A DNA stretch of 64,000 nt from Pseudomonas farsensis (GCF_014268805.2 NZ_JABWRF020000003.1:214001-278000), one strand, 5' to 3'. Positions 26,869-35,800 are shown, numbered from the stretch's first letter. Notes: generated by a model from the sequence alone, not told the origin. Numbers and translations are program-made.

Positions 26869-27243
26869 ATGCGCAGCCTCCATGTCCTCATCCATCAGGC
26901 CCGCCCCTTTCACCAGATCCTCCTGCACCAGGCGTTCAATGCCCAGGGGGTGTTCAACGTGCGCCTGAGCGACGACCTCGAAGACACCGCTGCGCGCCTG
27001 GGCCGTGAACAGGTGGTCGATGTGCTGGTGCTCGATCAGGGTATGCCTGAAGGGTGCGCACGGTCCTTGTTCCAGCACCTGCAGCCCGGCGCTGCGCCGA
27101 GGGCGCTGTTGTTTGTGGGGCAGGGCAGTGACCAGACCCGCGACCTGGCCCGGGAAGCCCGCAAGCGTGGGTTTCGCGTGGTCGGCGAGCTGGCTTGGCC
27201 GATGTCGACGGTAGCGCTGGAAAAGGCCTTGGCGCGGGTGTAG
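26869..27243 (+). CDS. Orphan degenerate receiver-like protein
   Basis: A 124-residue single-domain protein with the length and strand pattern of a response-regulator receiver. The phospho-acceptor position is kept as Asp56 in VLVLDQGMPEG. The usual acidic pair after strand 1 is absent (HVLIHQAR), the Thr/Ser after strand 4 is Gly (LFVGQG), and the Lys after strand 5 is replaced (GELAWPMS), although the following Pro remains. It therefore looks like a pseudo-receiver that may signal without classic phosphorylation. No kinase or output domain is adjacent. AGGGAGAGG precedes the ATG at 26869. Partners are unknown. Confidence 0.7.
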   Translation: MRSLHVLIHQARPFHQILLHQAFNAQGVFNVRLSDDLEDTAARLGREQVVDVLVLDQGMPEGCARSLFQHLQPGAAPRALLFVGQGSDQTRDLAREARKRGFRVVGELAWPMSTVALEKALARV

Positions 27244-27257
27244 CAAGGTAGCCTGGG

Positions 27258-27549
27258 GCGGCCCTATCACAGGCTGGCGCCAGTTCCCACAGGATTTCAG
27301 TCAGACATCTCTATAAGGACTGGCGCAGTATATGTGGGAGATTCTATGGTTTTGTACAAGCCTGTTCCCGCCAGACATATCTCCTTGTGGTGAGCGGGCT
27401 TGCCCCTTGGGTTTTCAGGGCTGCTGCGCAGCCCAACGCGGGACAAGCCCGCTCGCCACAACTGTCTATCATTTCCCATAGGATTGGGTCCAACCAGCAA
27501 TGTTGCGGTTGCGCATGGCCTCTGTGGGAGCTGGCGCTAGCCTGCGATG
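27258..27549. repeat. Class C fragment plus class A mosaic element, copy 4
   Basis: 27258-27290 is a class C-like module (ACAGGCTGGCGCCAGTTCCC). From 27332 the class A order of copy 3 is repeated: TGTGGGAGATTCTATGG, TTTTGTACAAGCCTGTTCCC, CAGACATATCTCCTT, core 27386-27459, AACTGTCTATCATTTCCCAT, TGGGTCCAACCAGCAATGTT, and GTGGGAGCTGGCGCTAGCC. The left core arm lacks about 22 bases present in the other copies, so the hairpin is partly deleted. The rest of the 528-base gap, up to DUF3509, shows no gene. Confidence 0.75.
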
Positions 27550-27771
27550 CGCCGCGCAAGCGGCGCCCAATCCCATAGACGGTAAAGTTCTTTCGGCTAA
27601 TCCTCCAGCCTTCTCTCGGCGCCGACGGTAATGGCTAAAGCAACCAGGGCCATTGCGCGAAACTGTCATCTTGCTCCGGCATGCTCGGTCTAGCCGCATG
27701 GCCGTGCGAACTTTCCTGCAAGCGCGATGGTCAGTTTTGATATCTCCCCCCCCAGACAGCGAGTGATCCGG

Positions 27772-28053
27772 ATGGAAAGAATCTGCAGACTGCTCAACGA
27801 TGCCCTGACCCCTTACCAAACCACGCTCGGCAACCTCGACGCCGATGGCACCGTCCAGCTCACGCTGCATGACGAACATGGCGGCCTGATCCTGCAACGC
27901 AAGGTGGCTGTGCGCCAGCTACTGGAACAGCACCTGCTCATCGACCTGGTCGATGGCCTGCACCGCGACCTGCAAATTGCCGAAGGTCGCCTGCAGCCCT
28001 GCGTGATCGCGGCCCTGCAACACCAACGTCAGCCCCAGGGAACCTTTGCCTGA
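27772..28053 (+). CDS. DUF3509 family protein
   Basis: A 93-residue cytoplasmic protein of the Pseudomonas-restricted DUF3509 family: an N-terminal helix (MERICRLLNDAL), a short beta meander (TVQLTLHDEHGGLILQRKV) and an alpha-helical end with RDLQIAEGRL. No catalytic motif. Pseudomonads usually carry several paralogues; function is unknown. The start at 27772, after GAGTGATCCGG, removes 15 residues encoded by an upstream ATG that do not fit the family. Confidence 0.75.
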   Translation: MERICRLLNDALTPYQTTLGNLDADGTVQLTLHDEHGGLILQRKVAVRQLLEQHLLIDLVDGLHRDLQIAEGRLQPCVIAALQHQRQPQGTFA

Positions 28054-28144
28054 CACGCGTATCAGAAATATCGAGGCCAGCTTGACGGTGCTTTGCTCCG
28101 GTATTCGTCAGGTTGTCCCGGGAGCCCCCAAGGCTTTCGCTTGA

Positions 28145-28181
28145 CCCCGGCCGTTCTCCCCAGCGCCCGGGGTTTCTTTTT
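28145..28181 (+). terminator. Terminator after DUF3509
   Basis: CCCCGG (28145-28150) pairs with CCGGGG (28167-28172) across a 16-base loop, followed by TTTCTTTTT. Confidence 0.65.
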
Positions 28182-28189
28182 GCCTGGCT

Positions 28190-29071
28190 TCAGGGAACGG
28201 GCGGTGCGTCGGCTGCGGAGCTTTCGAAAAACTCCCGAGCCTGGTGCAGATAGCTGCTTTGCAGTTCCGGTTCCAGCCAGCGCGCGTACAGGCCAGGCAA
28301 GGTGTCGCGGCGAAGGGCTGGCAGCAACTTGTCGATACGGGCAATCGCCTGGCGGCCCAGGTCGGTGTTGGAGCAGCCCACGCGCAAGAACTGGTACTGC
28401 TTGACGCCCTTGATGGGGTAGAAATCGTAATCCTCGGCCGCACCGCCCTGCTGCTGGATCAGGTAGCGGATCTCGGGCCAATACCCGAGCACTATCTGCA
28501 GGCGGCCCAGTTGCTGCATTTGCAGCAGGCTGGCAGTGGCCTCGGTACCATAGTGGCGGCTCAAGGCCTGCTCGGGCAAACCGCGCAGTATGTCGTCTAC
28601 CTGAGCGCTGTAGCTGCGCTGGGCCACGATGCCCAACTTGAGCTGGCTGTGCGCCAATAGCGGGGCAAGGTCAACCTGGTGCTGCTCAAGGTAAGGCGCC
28701 AGCAGCGCCTTGTCCTGCTTGCGCACCACCAGGCCGCTGCTCATTACCCCGAGCAACGGCTTGGAGAAGGTGACGTAGGCTGCGCGTTCCGGGGTCCACA
28801 GCAGGGTCGGGTCGCAGGTGAAACTGGGCTCCTGAAGCATCTGGATACCGCGTGCACGGTTGACCCGCACCACGCTGTGGTCGTACTCCGGCATCTGTGC
28901 GATCAGCATGGGCAGCATCTGGTCGACCACGCCCTGGCCTTTGGCAGCCCCTTCGAAAATGGTGAACGGCGGCAAGTCACGGACCAGCCACAGCAGGCGT
29001 TCGCGGGCGTGTGCCTGGGGTGCTGCAAGGGTGCTCAGCAGCAGGCAGGCGAGGGCGCTCAGGCGCAGCAC
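28190..29071 (-). CDS. Periplasmic solute-binding-like protein (TIGR02285 type)
   Basis: A 293-residue exported protein with a signal peptide (residues 1-22, ending AHA) and a bilobal type-2 periplasmic binding fold: WLVRDLPPFTIFEG at the N-lobe, ERAAYVTFSKPLLGV in the mid-region and a second lobe with IVAQRSYSAQVDDIL. It resembles the TIGR02285 group of amino-acid-binding-like proteins with no ABC partner. No permease or ATPase is adjacent, so it may be a sensor or chaperone-like binder rather than a transporter component. It starts with GTG 20 bases after the CoA-transferase stop, probably the second gene of that unit. Confidence 0.7.
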   Translation of the reverse strand: MLRLSALACLLLSTLAAPQAHARERLLWLVRDLPPFTIFEGAAKGQGVVDQMLPMLIAQMPEYDHSVVRVNRARGIQMLQEPSFTCDPTLLWTPERAAYVTFSKPLLGVMSSGLVVRKQDKALLAPYLEQHQVDLAPLLAHSQLKLGIVAQRSYSAQVDDILRGLPEQALSRHYGTEATASLLQMQQLGRLQIVLGYWPEIRYLIQQQGGAAEDYDFYPIKGVKQYQFLRVGCSNTDLGRQAIARIDKLLPALRRDTLPGLYARWLEPELQSSYLHQAREFFESSAADAPPVP

Positions 29072-29091
29072 TGGGCGGGGGCCTGGCGCGG

Positions 29092-30291
29092 TCAGACCGC
29101 GCCGCTCTCACGCAGACGGGCGATGGCCGCCGCGTCGTAACCCAGGGCGCCAAGCACGGCGGCGGTGTGCTCGCCGAGTTGCGGGCCGACCCATTCGGCA
29201 GAGCCTGGGGTATCGGAAAGCTTGGGCACGATGCCCGGCATCTTGAACGGCTTGCCGTCCGGCAACTTGGCCTGAAGGAACATCTCACGGGCCAGGTACT
29301 GCGGGTCGCTGAACATGTCCTCGGCAGAATAGATGCGGCTGGCCGGCACCTCGGCCTTGTTCAGTGCCTGCATGACCTGCTCCAGTGGCAGGCTGTTGAC
29401 CCAGCGGTCGATCACCCCGTACAGCTCGTCACGGCGCGCATCACGGCCATCGTTGCTGGCCAGCGAGGCATCTTCGGCCAGGTCGTCGCGGCCGATGGCG
29501 TGCATCAGGCGCTTGAAGATCGCATCGCCGTTGGCGCCGATCTGTACATGGCGGCCATCGGCGCTGGTGTGGATACACGAGGGCGTGATGCCGGGCATGA
29601 TATTGCCGGTGCGTTCGCGGATAAAACCGAACACGTCGAACTCCGGCACCATGCTTTCCATCATGGCGAAGATCGCCTCGTACAGCGCCACATCCACCAC
29701 TTGCCCAAGGCCTGCGTTGACTTCGCGGTGACGCAACGCCATCAGCGCGCCGATCACGCCCCACAGGGCGGCAATCGAATCACCGATGGAAATGCCGGTG
29801 CGCACCGGCGGGCGGTCCTCAAAGCCTGTGATATAGCGCAGCCCACCCATGGACTCACCGACGGCGCCGAAGCCTGGCTGGTCTTTCATCGGGCCGGTCT
29901 GGCCGAAGCCCGACAGGCGCACCATCACCAGGCGCGGGTTGAGCGCATGCAGCACGTCCCAGCCCAGGCCGAGCTTTTCCAGCACGCCGGGGCGGAAGTT
30001 TTCGATCAGGATGTCGGCCTCGGCGAGCAGGCGCTTGAGCACCTCGATACCCTCCGGGTGCTTGAGGTTGAGGGTCAGCGACTGTTTATTGCGCGCCTGC
30101 ACGAACCACCACAGCGATGTACCCTCGTAGAGCTTGCGCCACTTGCGCAGTGGGTCGCCGCCGTCGGGCGATTCGACCTTGATCACCTCGGCCCCGAACT
30201 CGGCGCAGATGCGCGAGGCGAACGGGCCGGCAATCAGGGTGCCAAGCTCGATGACTTTGAGGCCTGCGAGGGGTTTGCTGGGCGTTGGCAT
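29092..30291 (-). CDS. CaiB/BaiF family CoA-transferase
   Basis: A 399-residue family III CoA-transferase, which moves CoA between organic acids. Family stretches are LKVIELGTLIAGPFASRICA, FGAEVIKVESPDGGDPLR, ADILIENFRPGVLEKLGLGW and VRLSGFGQTGP. The catalytic Asp is in GQVVDVALYEAIFAM. Substrate is unknown; related pseudomonad genes serve dicarboxylic or aromatic acid catabolism. Divergent from yaeQ across 150 bases. Confidence 0.88.
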   Translation of the reverse strand: MPTPSKPLAGLKVIELGTLIAGPFASRICAEFGAEVIKVESPDGGDPLRKWRKLYEGTSLWWFVQARNKQSLTLNLKHPEGIEVLKRLLAEADILIENFRPGVLEKLGLGWDVLHALNPRLVMVRLSGFGQTGPMKDQPGFGAVGESMGGLRYITGFEDRPPVRTGISIGDSIAALWGVIGALMALRHREVNAGLGQVVDVALYEAIFAMMESMVPEFDVFGFIRERTGNIMPGITPSCIHTSADGRHVQIGANGDAIFKRLMHAIGRDDLAEDASLASNDGRDARRDELYGVIDRWVNSLPLEQVMQALNKAEVPASRIYSAEDMFSDPQYLAREMFLQAKLPDGKPFKMPGIVPKLSDTPGSAEWVGPQLGEHTAAVLGALGYDAAAIARLRESGAV

Positions 30292-30441
30292 GGGGCGTCC
30301 GTGGTGAATGCGCTAAAACGGAGGTTTTATCACAGCTCGACGGCGTCAGGTACTGTCGTGGCGCACGGGCAAATGCGCCGCCGCCCTCGGCGGCCAGATC
30401 GGGTAGACTGTGCGCCTTTATTTTCAACGAAGCCCGCGTCC

Positions 30442-30984
30442 ATGGCCCAGCCGTCCACTACCTACAAATTCGAACTGAATCTGACCGACCTTGACCGCGG
30501 CGTGTACGAAAACGTACGCCAAACCATCGCCCGGCACCCTTCGGAAACCGAAGCGCGCATGGCCGTGCGCTTGCTGGGCTACGCGCTCTGGTACCACGAG
30601 CAGTTGGAATTTGGCCGCGGTCTGTCGGATGTCGACGAAGCTGCCTTGTGGGAAAAAAGCCTGGACGACCGCATTCTGCACTGGATCGAAGTCGGCCAGC
30701 CTGACGCTGACCGCCTGACCTGGTGCTCGCGCCGTACCGAGCGTACCAGCTTGCTGGCCTATGGCAGCCTGCGGGTATGGGAAGGCAAGGTACTGGGTGC
30801 CGTGAAGAACCTGAAAAACCTGAACATTGCCGCTGTGCCCCAGGACGTGCTGGAAGTCCTCGCCAAGGATATGCCGCGTACCCTCAAGTGGGACGTCATG
30901 ATCAGCGAAGGGACCCTCTTCGTCACCGACGACCGTGGCCAGCACGAAGTGCAACTGCAATGGCTGCTCGGCGAGCGCGGCTGA
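30442..30984 (+). CDS. yaeQ: YaeQ family protein
   Basis: A 180-residue protein of the YaeQ family, which has a PD-(D/E)xK nuclease-like fold and no firmly proven activity. Conserved blocks are YKFELNLTDLDRGVYENVRQ, ARMAVRLLGYALWYHEQLEF, GLSDVDEAALWEKSLDDRIL and HWIEVGQPDADRL. The last two carry the acidic and polar residues of the putative active site. Length is normal. recJ begins 31 bases after its stop and may be co-transcribed. Confidence 0.9.
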   Translation: MAQPSTTYKFELNLTDLDRGVYENVRQTIARHPSETEARMAVRLLGYALWYHEQLEFGRGLSDVDEAALWEKSLDDRILHWIEVGQPDADRLTWCSRRTERTSLLAYGSLRVWEGKVLGAVKNLKNLNIAAVPQDVLEVLAKDMPRTLKWDVMISEGTLFVTDDRGQHEVQLQWLLGERG

Positions 30985-31014
30985 GCCGATCCACCCCTGA
31001 TTACCGAAGACCCC

Positions 31015-32724
31015 ATGCGTATCGAACCCCGTCCCCTGCCGTCGACACTGCCCTTGCTGGGCAACCTGCCACCTTTGCTGACCCGTCTGTACGCCGCGCG
31101 CGGCGTGCAATCCGAGGCCGAGCTGGACAAGAGCCTGGCGCGGCTGTTGCCTTACCAGCAGCTCAAGGGCATCGACGCTGCGGTGGAACTGCTGGTGCAG
31201 GCGCTGGACCAGCGCCAGCGCATTTTGATCGTGGGCGACTTCGACGCCGATGGCGCCACTGCCAGCACCGTCGGCGTGCTCGGCTTGCGCCTGCTGGGCG
31301 CAGCCCATGTCGATTACCTGGTGCCCAACCGTTTCGAGTATGGCTACGGCCTGACCCCTGAAATCGTCGAAGTTGCGCTACAGCGCCAGCCGCAGCTGTT
31401 GATTACCGTGGACAACGGTATTTCCAGCGTCGAGGGCGTGGCAGCGGCCAAGGCCGCAGGCCTGACGGTGCTGGTCACCGATCACCACCTGCCGGGCAAT
31501 GCGTTGCCTGCCGCCGATGCCATCGTCAACCCGAACCAGCCGGGCTGCGAGTTCCCCAGCAAGTCGTTGGCGGGTGTCGGGGTGATTTTCTACGTGCTGA
31601 TGGCGCTGCGCGCGCGCCTGCGCAGCCTCGGGCGCTATGCCACTGAGCCGCAGCCGAACATCGGCGAGTTGCTGGACCTGGTCGCGCTGGGCAGTGTGGC
31701 CGACGTGGTGCCGCTGGATGCCAACAACCGCATTCTGGTGCACCAGGGCCTCGAGCGTATCCGCGCCGGCCGTGCACGGCCTGGGCTCAAGGCCATTCTG
31801 GAAGTGGCCCGACGTGACTACCGACGCATTACTTCGACCGACCTGGGCTTCATTCTCGGCCCTCGGCTCAACGCCGCCGGGCGCCTGGACGACATGAGCC
31901 TGGGCATCGAATGCCTGTTGTGCGACGACGAGGCGCTGGCGCTGGACATGGCGCAGCAACTGGATGGCCTGAACCAGGACCGCAAGTCCATCGAACAGGG
32001 CATGCAGCGCGAGGCACTGGCGCAGCTCAAGGACTTGCCGGTGGAGTCGATGCCGTACGGGTTGTGCCTGTTCGATGCCGATTGGCACCAAGGTGTGATC
32101 GGCATTCTGGCTTCGCGCTTGAAGGAGCGCTACCACCGCCCGACCATCGCCTTCGCCGACGCCGGTGACGGCGTGCTCAAAGGCTCGGCGCGTTCGGTGC
32201 CGGGTTTTCATATCCGCGACGCACTGGACGCGGTAGCGGCGCGGCACCCAGCGTTGATCAGCAAGTTTGGCGGGCACGCCATGGCGGCTGGCCTGTCCTT
32301 GCCCGAGGGTAATTTCCCTGCATTTTCCGAAGCGTTCGATGAAGAAGTCCGGCGCCAATTGTGCGAAGAAGACCTGACCGGCCGTCTGCTTTCAGACGGC
32401 AGCCTGGCGGTAGAGGAATTCCACCTCGACCTCGCCAAGGCCCTGCGCAATGCCGGCCCCTGGGGCCAGCACTTCCCCGAGCCGCTGTTCCATGGCGTGT
32501 TCCAGTTGCTCGAACAGCGGGTGGTGGGCGAGCGGCACCTGAAGGTGGTGCTCAAGAGCGAATGCGGTTCGGTGCGCCTGGACGGCATTGCCTTCGGCAT
32601 TGATCGCGACGTCTGGCCAAACCCTACCGTGCGCTGGGTAGAGCTGGCCTACAAGCTCGATGTGAATGAGTTTCGGGGTAATGAGAGTGTGCAACTGATG
32701 ATTGCGCATATCGAGCCGCGGTGA
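31015..32724 (+). CDS. recJ: Single-stranded-DNA-specific exonuclease RecJ
   Basis: A 569-residue 5'-3' single-strand exonuclease of recombination and mismatch repair. The DHH phosphoesterase core has ILIVGDFDADGATAST, LLITVDNGISS and the DHH triad in VLVTDHHLPGNALP. The DHHA1 region has KFGGHAMAAGLSLPEGNF, and a C-terminal OB-fold follows with QRVVGERHLKVVLKS. Length matches E. coli RecJ. Confidence 0.95.
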   Translation: MRIEPRPLPSTLPLLGNLPPLLTRLYAARGVQSEAELDKSLARLLPYQQLKGIDAAVELLVQALDQRQRILIVGDFDADGATASTVGVLGLRLLGAAHVDYLVPNRFEYGYGLTPEIVEVALQRQPQLLITVDNGISSVEGVAAAKAAGLTVLVTDHHLPGNALPAADAIVNPNQPGCEFPSKSLAGVGVIFYVLMALRARLRSLGRYATEPQPNIGELLDLVALGSVADVVPLDANNRILVHQGLERIRAGRARPGLKAILEVARRDYRRITSTDLGFILGPRLNAAGRLDDMSLGIECLLCDDEALALDMAQQLDGLNQDRKSIEQGMQREALAQLKDLPVESMPYGLCLFDADWHQGVIGILASRLKERYHRPTIAFADAGDGVLKGSARSVPGFHIRDALDAVAARHPALISKFGGHAMAAGLSLPEGNFPAFSEAFDEEVRRQLCEEDLTGRLLSDGSLAVEEFHLDLAKALRNAGPWGQHFPEPLFHGVFQLLEQRVVGERHLKVVLKSECGSVRLDGIAFGIDRDVWPNPTVRWVELAYKLDVNEFRGNESVQLMIAHIEPR

Positions 32725-32743
32725 CTTGGGCTGTGCTCTAGAG

Positions 32744-32857
32744 TGTAGGAGCGGCCTTGTGTCGCGAAAGGGCTGCGTAGCAGCCCCAGTACTCGGCCTT
32801 ATGCAAAATCGCTGGGGCTGCTACGCAGCCCTTTCGCGACACAAGGCCGCTCCTACA
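32744..32857. repeat. Class B REP hairpin, copy 1
   Basis: The arms begin TGTAGGAGCGGCCTTGTGTC and end with the complement. Each arm continues through GCGAAAGGGCTGCGTAGCAG to a short central spacer (stem about 45 bp). It lies in the 280-base recJ-oxidoreductase gap; the remainder of the gap shows no gene. Confidence 0.85.
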
Positions 32858-33004
32858 CTGACAGTGTGAAGCCGGTACCTGCTACCGCCAGAAAAAACCG
32901 AACCCCACCCCCATGGTCTAGTCTCAATCAAACCGGTACCGGCCCCCCACTCACAACGAACGCCCGGCCCGGCAAACCATTTGGAGTCCTTGGGAGGTGC
33001 CCTC

Positions 33005-34111
33005 ATGAGCCTGTTGCTTGAGCCCTACACCCTGCGTCAGCTAACCCTGCCCAATCGCATTGCCGTATCGCCAATGTGCCAGTATTCAGCCACTGATGGC
33101 TTGGCCAATGACTGGCATCTGGTCCACCTCGGCAGCCGCGCCGTCGGCGGCGCGGGGCTGGTGATCACCGAAGCGGTCGCCGTCACACCGGACGGGCGCA
33201 TTACCGCCGAAGACCTCGGCCTGTGGCACGACGCGCAGATCGCCCCGCTGCAACGCATCACCCGCTTTATCACCGCCCAAGGTGCCGTCCCCGGCATTCA
33301 GCTCGCCCACGCCGGGCGCAAGGCCAGCACCCATCGACCCTGGCTGGGCAAGCACGGCAGCGTCAAAATCGAAGACGGCGGCTGGCAACCTGTCGGGCCT
33401 TCGAAGATCGCCTTCGACCCCGAACACACCGCGCCCCGTGAGCTCACCACCGGCGACATTCAGGGTATCATCGACGCCTTCGTCGACGCGGCCCGGCGGG
33501 CGCTGACGGCAGGCTTCAAAGTGGTCGAAATCCACGCCGCGCACGGCTACTTGCTGCACCAGTTTCTTTCGCCGCTGAGCAACCAGCGCCGCGACGAGTA
33601 CGGCAGTTGCTTCGAAAACCGCATCCGCCTCACCTTGCAGGTCACCGAAGCGGTGCGCAACGTCTGGCCCAAGGAGCTGCCGCTGTTCGTGCGGGTATCG
33701 GCCACCGACTGGGTAGAGGACGGCTGGAACCCTGACGAAACCGTCGAGCTGGCGCGGCGCCTGCGGGTGCTGGGTGTGGACCTGATCGATGTGTCCTCCG
33801 GCGGTACCTCGGTCAACGCCGAAATACCCACCGGCCCCGGTTACCAGACCCGTTTCGCCGAACGCGTGCGTAAAGAGTCGGAAATTGCCACCGGCACCGT
33901 CGGCATGATCACCGAGCCGGCCCAGGCCGAGCACATTCTGCGTACCGGCCAGGCCGACCTGATTTTCCTTGCCCGCGAACTGCTGCGCGACCCGTACTGG
34001 CCGCTGCATGCCGACGATGACCTGGGCGGTAACAAGGCCACATGGCCGGCCCAGTACCAGCGCGCCACTCACCGTGCCAACCCGATTCATGAGTCGGACT
34101 TGCGCGATTGA
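33005..34111 (+). CDS. Old yellow enzyme family NAD(P)H:flavin oxidoreductase (YqjM/XenA-like)
   Basis: A 368-residue FMN enzyme with a TIM-barrel. IAVSPMCQYSATDGLANDWH carries the Cys typical of the YqjM/XenA class, QLAHAGRKAST and VEIHAAHGYLLHQFLSPLSN line the FMN site, and the C-terminal phosphate site includes ARELLRDPYWPLHA. Relatives reduce C=C bonds of enones, nitro compounds and other electrophiles. I do not assign xenA because pseudomonads have several close paralogues. ATG 33005 with GGGAGG upstream fits the family. Confidence 0.9.
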   Translation: MSLLLEPYTLRQLTLPNRIAVSPMCQYSATDGLANDWHLVHLGSRAVGGAGLVITEAVAVTPDGRITAEDLGLWHDAQIAPLQRITRFITAQGAVPGIQLAHAGRKASTHRPWLGKHGSVKIEDGGWQPVGPSKIAFDPEHTAPRELTTGDIQGIIDAFVDAARRALTAGFKVVEIHAAHGYLLHQFLSPLSNQRRDEYGSCFENRIRLTLQVTEAVRNVWPKELPLFVRVSATDWVEDGWNPDETVELARRLRVLGVDLIDVSSGGTSVNAEIPTGPGYQTRFAERVRKESEIATGTVGMITEPAQAEHILRTGQADLIFLARELLRDPYWPLHADDDLGGNKATWPAQYQRATHRANPIHESDLRD

Positions 34112-34112
34112 T

Positions 34113-34232
34113 TCAGCGGCAGGCCGCTTGATAGAGCGTGTCGCTGACCCATTGGTTGATGCTTTTTTGCGCCAGCTCGGCCTTCGCTGCCACGCGGGCG
34201 TGGAGGGGCGGCTTCAAACGTTTGCCGGTAGT
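34113..34232 (-). pseudogene. Remnant of a HicB-type antitoxin gene (C-terminal part)
   Basis: The minus strand, just after the oxidoreductase stop, encodes GKRLKPPLHARVAAKAELAQ then KSINQWVSDTLYQAACR and a stop. This matches the ribbon-helix-helix end of HicB antitoxins (pattern L-H-x-R-V-A-x-x-A-x-x-x-x-x-S-x-N-Q-W-V). Upstream in the same frame comes a TGA right at the edge of a 29-bp palindrome, and no hicA or N-terminal HicB sequence is present. I read it as the decayed tail of a lost toxin-antitoxin module. Confidence 0.6.
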
Positions 34233-34294
34233 TTTTCAGCGCCCATTAGACCGAGCGCCGCCCGCGCGGCGCTCGGTCTAATGGGCGCTGAAAA
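34233..34294. repeat. Perfect 29-bp palindrome
   Basis: The arm 34233-34261 (TTTTCAGCGCCCATTAGACC then GAGCGCCGC) and its exact complement 34266-34294 are separated by a 4-base loop. The sequence is unrelated to the REP classes in this window. Perfect identity of both arms indicates a recent origin or selection. Confidence 0.85.
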
Positions 34295-34315
34295 CCTTTC
34301 GGCGAACATCTGCGC

Positions 34316-34344
34316 AAAACCGCCGGCTAAGCCCCTCAGCCGGC
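34316..34344 (-). terminator. Terminator after the aldehyde dehydrogenase operon
   Basis: On the minus strand GCCGGCT pairs with AGCCGGC across a 9-base loop, followed by GGTTTT. It lies 16 bases past the dehydrogenase stop. Confidence 0.65.
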
Positions 34345-34359
34345 CACTTCAATTCACCC

Positions 34360-35784
34360 TCAATGCTTGAACATCACATGCCGCACGCAGGTGTAGTCCT
34401 CCAGCCCATACATCGACATATCCTTCCCATACCCTGAGCGCTTCTGCCCGCCATGGGGCATTTCACTGACCAGCATGAAGTGGGTATTCACCCAGGTGCA
34501 GCCATACTGCAAGCGCGCCGCCAGGCGGTGGGCGCGGTTGCTGTCGCGGGTCCACAGCGATGACGCCAGGCCGTATTCCGAGTCATTGGCCCATTGCAGC
34601 GCCTGGGCTTCATCGCTGAAGCGGGTCACCGAGACCACTGGGCCAAACACTTCAGTGCGCACGATCTCGTCATCCTGCAAGGCATCGGCCAGTACGGTCG
34701 GCTCGAAGAAGAACCCCTCGCCCGGTATTGCCTTGCCCCCCGTCACCAGGCGGATATGCGGCTGGTCAACGGCGCGTTGCACCAGGCCCGCCACTTTGTC
34801 GCGGTGCTGGGCGCTGATCAGTGGGCCGAGTTCGGTGTCTGGGGCGTTCTGCAGGCCGGGCTTGATGCTGGCTACCGCTTCGCCCAGGCGCTCGACGAAC
34901 TGCTCATAGATGCCGTCCTGCACGTACAAGCGACAAGCGGCGGTGCAATCCTGCCCGGCGTTGTAAAAGCCAAAGGTGCGAATGCCTTCGATGGCAGCGT
35001 CCACATCGGCATCGTCGAACACCAGCACCGGCGCTTTGCCGCCCAGCTCCATGTGGGTGCGCTTCACGCTGTCGGCCGTGGCGCCAATGATGTGCGCGCC
35101 CGTGGCAATCGACCCGGTCAGCGACACCATGCGTACCTTGGGGTGAGTGACCAGCGGGTTACCGACCGTCTGGCCACGGCCGAAGAGGATGTTCAGTACC
35201 CCGGCCGGCAGCACGCCCTGCAGCAGCCCACCGAGGTGCAGCGCGGTCAGCGGCGTCAGCTCGGACGGCTTGATCACCACGGTGTTGCCAGCGGCCAGGG
35301 CCGGGGCGATCTTCCATGCCAGCATCATCAGCGGGTAGTTCCACGGGGCGATGGAGGCGACCACGCCCAGCGGGTCGCGGCGCACCATCGAGGTGTGCCC
35401 GGGCAGGTACTCGCCGGCCGCCGAGCCGCCCATGCAGCGGGCGGCACCGGCGAAATAGCGGAATACATCGGCGATGGCCGGGATTTCGTCATTCAGCGCC
35501 GCGCTATAGGGCTTGCCGCAGTTGTCCGACTCAAGCTTGGCCAGCGCCTCGCCGTGGGCTTCGATGCTATCGGCAATCGCCAGCAACGCGGCTGCGCGCT
35601 CTTTCGGCGGTGTTTGCGACCAGCCGTCGAACGCCTGGTCGGCCGCGCGCACGGCGATATCGACCTGGGCCTCGGTGGCTTCCTTGATCTGCGCCAGCGC
35701 CTGGCCGGTGGCGGGGTCGAGGACTGTCCACACGGCGCCTTCACCGTCCACCAGGCGGCCGTTGATCAACATTTGGGTTTGCAT
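34360..35784 (-). CDS. patD: Gamma-aminobutyraldehyde dehydrogenase (PatD/YdcW-like)
   Basis: A 474-residue NAD+-dependent aldehyde dehydrogenase. Key residues are the Glu in MELGGKAPVLV and the catalytic Cys in NAGQDCTAACRLYV; IAPWNYPLMMLAWKIAPALA and VSLTGSIATGAHI fit the coenzyme fold. It oxidises 4-aminobutanal, formed from putrescine, to GABA. The assignment rests on the QDCTA active-site context and on its place at the end of a polyamine-importer operon ordered as in E. coli ydcSTUV-patD. The start at 35784 has AAAGGAG 7 bases upstream. Confidence 0.85.
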   Translation of the reverse strand: MQTQMLINGRLVDGEGAVWTVLDPATGQALAQIKEATEAQVDIAVRAADQAFDGWSQTPPKERAAALLAIADSIEAHGEALAKLESDNCGKPYSAALNDEIPAIADVFRYFAGAARCMGGSAAGEYLPGHTSMVRRDPLGVVASIAPWNYPLMMLAWKIAPALAAGNTVVIKPSELTPLTALHLGGLLQGVLPAGVLNILFGRGQTVGNPLVTHPKVRMVSLTGSIATGAHIIGATADSVKRTHMELGGKAPVLVFDDADVDAAIEGIRTFGFYNAGQDCTAACRLYVQDGIYEQFVERLGEAVASIKPGLQNAPDTELGPLISAQHRDKVAGLVQRAVDQPHIRLVTGGKAIPGEGFFFEPTVLADALQDDEIVRTEVFGPVVSVTRFSDEAQALQWANDSEYGLASSLWTRDSNRAHRLAARLQYGCTWVNTHFMLVSEMPHGGQKRSGYGKDMSMYGLEDYTCVRHVMFKH

Positions 35785-35800
35785 TGGGAGCTCCTTTTGG

